Assembly: GCA_004802645.1 (NCBI GenBank)
Contig: SRKS01000005.1
Location: 1,488,001 to 1,552,000 of the forward strand
From: Amesomyces nigricolor
Lineage: Eukaryota > Ascomycota > Sordariomycetes > Sordariales > Chaetomiaceae
Direction: 5' to 3'
Length of the DNA stretch: 64,000 nt
The notes below the pieces were generated by a model. The model was not told where the DNA came from. It was given only the letters and a program-made list of their open reading frames with translations, and made no database searches. Within the stretch, counting starts at the first letter, position 1. Each line of letters starts with the position of its first letter. The position numbers and the translations under genes were made by a program. Shown here one piece after another: positions 57,406-64,000 of the stretch.

Positions 57406-58208
57406 AGTGGGAGGGGGGAGGTGAGGGGAGGGAAGGGGAAGAATTGGGAGGAAGATGGAGGTGGGTGATGAGTGAGGATGGTTGGGAAGACAGGATAAGG
57501 AAGAGGCATTTGGTAGCGCCTCGCGTTGAAGGTGATAGGTTCTGCGAAGGGTGAGGGGGTTGTATCTTCCCCCAGAGGCCTTCCCGCGGTTTAGATTTGG
57601 CCCTTGGGGTCTTGGGTTGCGGTTCTAGTTGGCCATGGTTTCTTCTGGAATTGGCATTTGGAAGGCGGATCTGACATGGGCACATACCGTGGCTCGGAAA
57701 AGAATTGGGATTTGACCGTCATTGAGGATTGTTTGTGTGTTGTATATCTATGTTGCTTGTTCAAGGGTCTTGTCCGGGGCTGACCAGTTTCTTTTCCCCC
57801 AGAACCTAGTGCAATCAGATGGAAGAGGAATAAAGAATAAGCAAACCCTAGCATTTGGGTGTTTCTCTGACAAGTTTAATCTTGTTACCGCTTGATTGGG
57901 CTCGACATGTGGCTGTGAGACAAAGACAGCACCAAGGTAAAAGTGGTTTCGTTGTCCCCTTTTCTTACATTGCAGGTTATTCACGAATGTATGCATGACA
58001 AGGGTTTACTTACTCTGGTCTCCTTAAATCTTTGTTAACTGGGATACTTCGAATCCACAGGTCATCAAGCTCCAGTACAAATACTCAATGGTCGCTTGCA
58101 TGGAAGACGAGTCATAAACCGGTACCCAGATATCCAACCACTACAGCTCCAAGTCTTTTCTCACATCCAGATATTCCACGGCCTCAAAATTTTGAACACA
58201 TTGCAACA
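57406..58208. other. Intergenic between two 2EXR-type genes
   Basis: G-rich 3' region then AT-rich DNA. No gene seen. Confidence 0.45.
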
Positions 58209-58996
58209 ATGAACGGACGCTTCCCCCAGGTCTCGAAGCTGCCCCGCGAGATCCAAGACTGGATCTTGGACTCGTCGTTGACACCACCCACTCCATGCGT
58301 GCGAATTCTCACTATGTATGCTCTCCCATACCCAGATACTGTTCAACGTATCTTGGTTAATTCTCCAAAAGACTGGACGCCTGAATTTATGGAGATCTTG
58401 AAATCCGAAATGCAGACCAACCGCGTGAGGTTCGTGCTTCCAGAGCCAAAGTTGAGGCCGGTCAAGTGAGGTTTGCCCAGAGTCGCTTTGCCGGCTCTGA
58501 CGTACCGCCGCGGACCGAGCCTGAGGAGAACTTGACGTCTCAAGATATGATCATGATTGACGTTTATGCTGAGCCTCTCAAAAAGTTTGAAGATGGTTCA
58601 AATGAAGTCTCAAAACTGAGTGTTTACAAAATGCGCCCCGGGATTCTTCTGGGTCCTGAGGCATCAATGGTAGACAACAAAGGTGAAAAGACAATAGTCG
58701 TCAAAGTCTTATTGAATAAGAAGGAATATGTCTTATTTCTGGAGCCACCATTTGGAGAGTCAAGCGATGGTACCCAGGGGTCCTGGATTCTCAGCATGGC
58801 GAGATTTCACAACGAGTCTCTGACGTCTGTTGAACGACTCGCCATCGAATTTGAGCACAGGAAGTTCTACATGACCTGCAACTATGGTCTCTGTAAATTT
58901 GCTCGACTGACGCTTGAGAAATGGAAAACTTGGCTGCGCAGGTGGAAGGAATCTGGCAAGACCCCAGAAGAGTTGACGACCGAGGCATCAAACTGA
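58209..58996 (+). CDS. 2EXR-type protein, short form, possibly with a broken C-terminus
   Basis: Exons 58209-58424 and 58481-58996; 243 residues. Intron of 56 bases (GTGAGG donor, CCCAG acceptor) joins MQTNR to SRFAGSDVPP; without it the first exon stops at 58467. The start MNGRFPQVSKLPREIQDWIL matches the 2EXR opening (FPxLPxEIQxxI). Later parts include ARFHNESLTSVERLAIEFEH and FARLTLEKWKTW. The predicted stop at 58996 falls inside a block that is conserved in another frame: from 58968 the sequence reads DDRGIKLKPGSSIPAQAETF, and a related copy of that block occurs at 61545. Hence the true protein may continue through further exons, or this gene is already truncated by frameshifts. Function unknown. 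Confidence 0.55.
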
Positions 58997-59343
58997 AACC
59001 CGGAAGTAGCATTCCGGCCCAAGCTGAGACGTTCCAGGGGACGGATGCATCTATGTTGAGGTCCGCTCGTCGGACCAGGTTTGGAGGTTTTCCGATCCTC
59101 CGGGCTGGGATGGCACATCTTCTGGTCTTCTAAAATTCATGCGCGACTACATGAAAGAGGGCAAGAGTGGTAGACGGAAGGAGCGCCTCGGAATGATGGG
59201 AGAAGACATTGGAATCAGAACCCCAAGCGCTTGATTCCTTGGCAAGAGGCGGAATGGACTCATTGGAGCATATGGTACTGAAGAAAGGCGAAGTGCCTGA
59301 TTGCAAGGTTCTGGCTGTGGTGAAACAAGCCAGTGATAACTAA
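58997..59343 (+). pseudogene. Degenerate C-terminal continuation of the 2EXR-type gene
   Basis: After DRGIKLKPGSSIPAQAETFQ a one-base loss shifts the frame. The reading resumes as YVEVRSSDQVWRFSDPPGWD and FMRDYMKEGKSGRRKERLGM, meets a TGA near 59233, and recovers as LKKGEVPDCKVLAVVKQASD up to TAA at 59341. Every block has a counterpart in the copy at 61.5-62.0 kb, which shows it was once coding. Confidence 0.5.
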
Positions 59344-61510
59344 GGTTGATCTGCCGGACTTGTTCTGTCATAGATGTTTCAGGCTGTTGGTCTGGCTTTG
59401 TTCTTCTAGAATGTTTCGGACAAGCAGAGCAGACCGAGCCTGAGTCCGCAAAGCAATTGCAAGGCTTTGGAAGGAAAGTTTAAGCTCGCTGGATGAGCAA
59501 GAGGACGAGCCAACTGAGAAAAGGAAGCCGATGCGGTAGAGGGAAGAGCAATATAGCATTTAGTATTTCATCTAGTTGAGAATCATTCTACCCTTCCGGC
59601 TTTCTCTTCAAGTTGTACTCTGCCAGATGAACACTTCCATGGTTCTGTTGAAGCATAGGGATCTACTCACCATCACCCAGTTTGGCTATTTCAAACTGAT
59701 TCGGGCGACTCAAAACACAAAAAAAGTGTCATGCCAGTCAGGGCATCAATCAGCGCAGGTGTTGGGCTCGCAGCTAAGGATGATTGTCAGAGTGAAAGGG
59801 TACAAGCAAAGCACGAGCGAACAAGCAGGAAAAATGCAAGAGTCAATGGTAAGTTTGAATGAAGGGTTGAACTCTGAACCTCCCAATTTTTCCTGGAACC
59901 CTCCCTTGATATCTCCTCTTCATTCCTTACTCCCCAGATCTACCCACGACCGGTGAGACTATCTTCCAATCTTCTTTCTTGCTCCCTCGGGGGGCCTTTG
60001 CTCCGACCACAGGGCGCGCCGAGGCCGCAGATAATTGGACCAGATACCTTGGCAATGGCGAAAGATCCGATGGTCGGCCCGAGGGTTGTCTAATAATGCG
60101 GTCCGAAAGCGACTGTATCAGCCGAAGTCCCAAGCCGGGTTCGGGTCTGAGAAGTTGAGGGTGCTCCTTTTGGGCTGTGAAAATATGAGTTTGGTGGTTC
60201 AAGAGTTTCCTTACGAATTTGAAGTATCTTCCCAGGATATTCTTGCACTCGCTATCCAAGCGCCCAAGCTGAGGTCATTGTGGGAAGGGTGCTACAGCAA
60301 AGAAGCAAAGAGTAAGTTGGGCAGCATGCGAAGGAGTGGCGATGAGAAAGGTCAATGTAGATTAAAATCTTAAACAAAGGAAGCACCGGTTGGTTACAAA
60401 TTTGTGCCGCCAACAACATTGAGAGGGTTGGTAGTTGAACAAGCATTTCCGTCCCGTGGTCGAGTTCTTTGGTTCATTTCTTTGTGGATGGTTCTGTGAT
60501 AATGTGGATACAAAGAAAGGACGTTTCCAACTTGAAGTGCTGCGGTGCATGCAACGAGGGCACATGGCTGTTGGGCCTCGTTTAGTGAGCGGTGACTGTT
60601 TTTTGGTTCCGTTTTCTTGGGAAAATTCCGTTGACAAATTATTAGCGTATAGTGTCTCAGGTACAACGAACCATTCCCATGTATGTCCCGCATTCCGTGT
60701 CTTTGAAGTTGGTCAAACGCGGCTCACGAGGACGGCAAACTTTGTCTTGAACATCGGCGGATTCCGCTTTCGAGTTCGTATAACGTACTTGATAAGCGAA
60801 CGGAACAGATAAGCGAGCAGAACACTTCTTACTACCCGACGAACACTATCCTTAATTGTAATACATCAACACTAGGAACCAACTATAATTACATCCGAAA
60901 TAGCTAAATGAGATGCTTCTACAGCCTCCTGGCAAGTGCGGGCATTATGGCATTTAAGGAAGTCAAAATTGTGCGACAATTTGATGACAAGAAAAACGAG
61001 TTAGAGAAGTTTCTCACCCATGCAGGTGTCAGGTGCGGCTTGGAGCATGGCATTAAGAATAACAACAGGAAGTTTAAAATCCATGGGTTCACTGAAATTG
61101 TTGAAAAGAAGACACCTTATGAGAAGGCAGACTCGAAGTTATACTCACACTTTCTCAAGTAGTTATAAGACAAAGGATTCGGACTTCCGCTCATTGATCA
61201 GTAATGTATACACAGTGATGAAAAGAATCAGTGAGGATGCCAAGAAGGCTGGCTCATTCCCTATGCCCGCCTGCTTCTAACACTTGAGGGGGATGGATTG
61301 CGCCATGCTTGCCTATTATAACAACACGGATCTCGATGTGCATAATGAGCACGACTACAAATTTGACCCCGACAAATAACTATAATAAGGCCAACAATAC
61401 CCCTCTATCTTCTTCGAGAAAGAGGCGTGCCAACAGACGGGCAAAGAATCGGGCAAACACTTGGACAGCGTGGTGTGACAATGTCCATGCACTTCCTTTT
61501 TTACTGACCG
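59344..61510. other. AT-richer region with short unrecognised open frames
   Basis: Contains open frames at 60035-60373, 60435-60812 and 60908-61162 (plus). The last reads FLTHAGVRCGLEHGIKNNNR and then KFKIHGFTEIVEKKTPYEKA, which has the look of a real protein fragment but which I cannot place. The 59487-59620 part resembles the sequence at 62017-62170, so it is the 3' flank of the duplicated unit. No intact gene. Confidence 0.4.
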
Positions 61511-62017
61511 TTGACCACTCCAAAGCTTCAAGTATTTTACATCGTCGATCGCGGCATCAAGCTGAAACGAAACGCTGTGATTCCGCCCCACTCTCAGACG
61601 TTTCAAGGAAACGGATGTATTTATGTTGAGGCCGATTCAAGGGACGCCTCATTGAATCAGGTTTGGAAGTTTCCCAATCCTAGTGTCCGGGATGAGACAT
61701 CTTCCAATCTTGCCATGCACATCCGAGTATATATGAGACTGGCAACAACAACCGGCGGGAGTTTCGCCTGGAAGCTGTAAAAAAGAACAGGGACCCAGAG
61801 TTCAAAAGGCGCTGGACAAACCCTGAAGAGGGTTCACCGAAGTATGACATATTTACTCAACAGAGGCAAACTGCCTGACTGTAGGGTTCTAGCAGTGGCG
61901 GAAGACGCTAAAGAATGCATTCTCGGCCCTGAAAAGCCTTTCGTGAGTAAGGCTTCAACGCCTGGAAAGGGAAGACAAAGGTTGAGAAAAAAACTGCAAG
62001 AACTCAGGAAACTCTGA
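61511..62017 (+). pseudogene. Second, decayed copy of the 2EXR-type gene C-terminus
   Basis: Reads KLQVFYIVDRGIKLKRNAVI, PPHSQTFQGNGCIYVEADSR and NQVWKFPNPSVRDETSS in one frame until a stop at 61778. It resumes in another frame as YLLNRGKLPDCRVLAVAEDA up to KLQELRKL and TGA at 62015. Aligns block by block with 58968-59343. No start or 2EXR head is found in front of it. Confidence 0.6.
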
Positions 62018-62264
62018 GCTCGCTGGTCGAGCAAAAGGTGAACAAAACAAAACCCCGACGGAAAGGAAGGAAACTAAACAGTCAATGGAATAGGAGGAAG
62101 CGCAACAAAATATATATATTTCACTAGTTCACTTAACCTGAAATTATCACCTCTCTGCTTTCGCTTGTACCCTAACAAGATTCTTTCAATGCCCGAAGCC
62201 CATGATAATAGCAGGCCAACCCGATATCATCCTCAAAGACAGCCTGAAGCCAAATTGCCGCCCA

Positions 62265-62906
62265 TCACTCCTTGCTCACTTTGCCCTGCCGCCCCGCCAA
62301 CACCTCAGCCACAGCAATCAGCGCTCCCCGATCCGCACCGCGCACCCCCTCCACCTTTCCATCCGCAGTCAAAACAACCGAAGGTCTCGGCACAAGACCC
62401 TCCACCACCACTGGCGTGGGCTTGCCGTTCTGGAAGAACAAAAAGGTTGGCATCGACGTGACGCCATACTTCAACGCCACACTGTCGACATGGTCGACAT
62501 TGATCTTGGCGAAGGCAAGCTGGCCGTCGGCAGAGTGCTTGTCGGCCAACTCGGAGAAGGTCGGCGCGATGGCGCGGCAAGGCGGGCACCAGTCGGCGTA
62601 GAAGTCGACGACGACGTGCTTGGTGGACGCTAGCAGGGCGTCGAACTCGGCGGCGTTGGCGACTTTGAAGACTTTGCCGGAGGTCTCGGGGATGGGGGGG
62701 GAGGTTTCCCAAAAGAATTTCTTGAGTGGTTGTCAGTATGGGAGGATCTTGTGCAGGTTCATGGGGTGGGTGGCCGTGGGGGATGAGCCGGGATTTTCCA
62801 GGATCAAAAAGCTTGGATACAGGCAGGGTACTTGGGGATGACGTACGTAGAGAAGGAAAACCGCAAATGCGATCCAGCAGTATGTGTTGAAACCGATGTC
62901 AATCAT
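62265..62906 (-). CDS. Membrane-anchored thioredoxin-like protein
   Basis: Exons on the minus strand: 62847-62906 and 62265-62720; 171 residues. The first exon is exactly 20 codons (MIDIGFNTYCWIAFAVFLLY), which with KFFW forms an N-terminal hydrophobic helix. The 126-base intron has a GTACGT donor and CTCAAG acceptor. The second exon holds a full thioredoxin fold: HVVVDFYADWCPPCRAIAPT with the redox pair Cys65/Cys68 (WCPPC rather than the usual WCGPC), FAKINVDHVDSVALKYGV, and the cis-proline strand TSMPTFLFFQNGKP. The tail after GLVPRPSVVLTADGKVEGVR corresponds to the last strand and helix. The protein probably sits on a membrane with its redox domain on one face; the membrane and partner are unknown. 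Confidence 0.87.
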
Positions 62907-63577
62907 TTTGTGGCTTTCGTGATGTTGCGTGGTGAGAGGGAAGTGATGTGGTGTGAAAGGAGAGAGTGGCGTGCTGGGCCAAGGAATTTTGAAAGTTGTT
63001 ATGTTAACCAAGCTAGGCAGGCACCTATCCAATATTTATTTAACTAACGTAGAATGCTTATCTCATCCTGCATCAACACAACCACCTGCCAATTGCGGCA
63101 TCCACAATTGCTTGGCAAGTGTGAAGCGGAGCTTGAAGTTTGAAAGGAACAGTCACAAGACCTCAAAATGCACGGCGCTTGGTTCAAAAGAAGGGTGAAA
63201 TTGTCAAATTCGTGGGTGATAGAGAAAAGTTTGCGGACTCTGGGGCGGGTGAGAATGGTGGATTAGGTGAGGAGCAGATGGTTCGGAGTAGTTCGAGGGG
63301 TTTTTGAGTCCTGATCAATGTTCGAAAACCCGGCGGCGACGGAGCCGGGCTGATCCCCAGACATGTCAACATCCCTGACCTCAAAATTCAGGGGCGTTGA
63401 CCCGTTAATTGCCAGATTTGGAAACTCAGTAAACAAACACCGAGGTGTGGGGCGTGGTATTGCTGCCTGCGACAAGGCCTTCGATTGGTCTGCTGATGCC
63501 TGCGCCGAGTGGCAAGTTCAAGACTCTTCACTTCGACTCAACACCAAACTTTGGAAGCAGAACTTTAGGTCTGCAAA
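62907..63577. promoter_or_regulatory. Divergent upstream region
   Basis: Between the thioredoxin start (minus) and the partial gene at 63578 (plus). No RNA gene or repeat recognised. Confidence 0.4.
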
Positions 63578-64000
63578 ATGGATGACAGCTTAGACCTCCC
63601 TATCGCCCTGCGCCGGACGCGCCGGAGCCTCGCCGAGAGCTCACCGCAACGCGACCCAGCGTCCCCTGTCGCACAGACACCCAAGTCCAAGTCACGACGC
63701 GTCAGGTTCTCGGACCCTGGACCCCAAGTTACAACCAACGATGGAACCCCAGCAACGGGCTTGACGCCCATGATCAGACGGGCCACCCTTTCCGGGAGCA
63801 AAACACCACGCCGTCGTTCTACCCCAGCCCGGCTGTTCCACCCCACCAGCGGAAGTGGTTTCCCAGAACTGGGCTCACCTGGCTCTCCGTTTAGCGGTGA
63901 AATCACGTTCCTCCCTCTCCGCCAGGTCCTCGATGGCCGTGTTAAGCGCCGGATCAGACGAAATGGCTTGAGCGAGGAGATGAACAACATTTCTACCGAG
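63578..64000 (+). CDS. Partial gene, hypothetical protein with RVxF (PP1-docking-like) motif
   Basis: The frame opens at ATG 63578 (MDDSLDLPIALRRTRRSLAE) and is still open after 141 codons at the window edge. The sequence is basic and Ser/Pro-rich, hence probably disordered. It contains KSRRVRFSDPGPQ, which fits the RVxF consensus used to dock on protein phosphatase 1. Then come SGSKTPRRRSTPARLF, with several S/TP sites suited to cyclin-dependent kinases, and EITFLPLRQVLDGRVKRRIR. Such a composition suits a nuclear or cell-cycle scaffold. I do not recognise the family; the rest lies outside the window. Confidence 0.7.
   Translation, partial: MDDSLDLPIALRRTRRSLAESSPQRDPASPVAQTPKSKSRRVRFSDPGPQVTTNDGTPATGLTPMIRRATLSGSKTPRRRSTPARLFHPTSGSGFPELGSPGSPFSGEITFLPLRQVLDGRVKRRIRRNGLSEEMNNISTE

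Noticed and set aside
1..64000. CRISPR arrays, bacterial operons or phage genes
   Set aside because: None seen. The window is eukaryotic with spliceosomal introns; the only regular direct repeats are the coding TPR units and a microsatellite.

Overview
The window is nuclear DNA from a filamentous ascomycete (Pezizomycotina). Genes are split by short introns of 48-200 bases with GTRNGT-type donors, CTAAC/CTGAC branch sites and AG acceptors. The families are typical of moulds: P450nor, RTA1-like, fungal rhodopsin-type GPCR-like, 2EXR, BTB, NLR/STAND, DUF1479 and a DHH1 helicase with a Gln-rich tail. A Sordariomycete is likely from the protein sequences, but this is inference.

Layout. 0-1 kb: decayed FAD oxidoreductase. 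1.7-2.7 kb: RTA1-like membrane protein. 2.9-4.1 kb: BTB protein. 5.0-6.8 kb: seven-exon P450nor (nitric oxide reductase) with a possible mitochondrial presequence. 9.3-9.8 kb: secreted protein with a doubled six-cysteine domain. 11.7-15.1 kb: wrecked Helo-like/ankyrin gene. 15.4-16.7 kb: seven-TM Pth11/rhodopsin-like protein. 19.6-23.5 kb: large NLR-type gene (alpha/beta-hydrolase, NB-ARC, near-identical TPRs). 23.5-28 kb: gene-poor stretch with a short relic, a small ORF with a SUMO-interaction-like motif and a sirtuin pseudogene. 28.6-31 kb: DUF1993 and DUF1479 proteins. 31.5-34.3 kb: zinc-cluster-like regulator. 35.1-37.8 kb: WD40-like protein with a single-base frame break. 38.5-40.4 kb: F-box protein. 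41.2-43.4 kb: DUF7025/AAA ATPase. 43.5-44.2 kb: truncated hydrolase relic beside a complete but inactivated pogo/Fot-like transposon (44.3-46.2 kb). 46.5-47.9 kb: unusual cytochrome P450. 48-48.5 kb: small secreted protein. 48.8 kb: tRNA-Val(AAC). 50.6-52.4 kb: DHH1. 53.2-54.0 kb: membrane-anchored mitochondrial-type J-protein, divergent from DHH1. 55.4-62.1 kb: two 2EXR-type genes, the second followed by a degenerate duplicate. 62.3-62.9 kb: membrane-anchored thioredoxin. 63.6 kb to the end: partial gene with an RVxF motif.

Housekeeping genes (DHH1, J-protein, thioredoxin, tRNA) lie mostly in the right third. The left and middle hold accessory genes: detoxification P450s, secreted proteins and NLR-type recognition proteins. 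Several copies there carry stop codons and splice-site lesions. In the transposon all four stops, and in the sirtuin and ankyrin relics several lesions, fit C-to-T change at CpA, the pattern expected of repeat-induced point mutation (RIP). Exon boundaries were worked out by hand from splice signals, reading-frame continuity and remembered family motifs; no alignment or database search was run.
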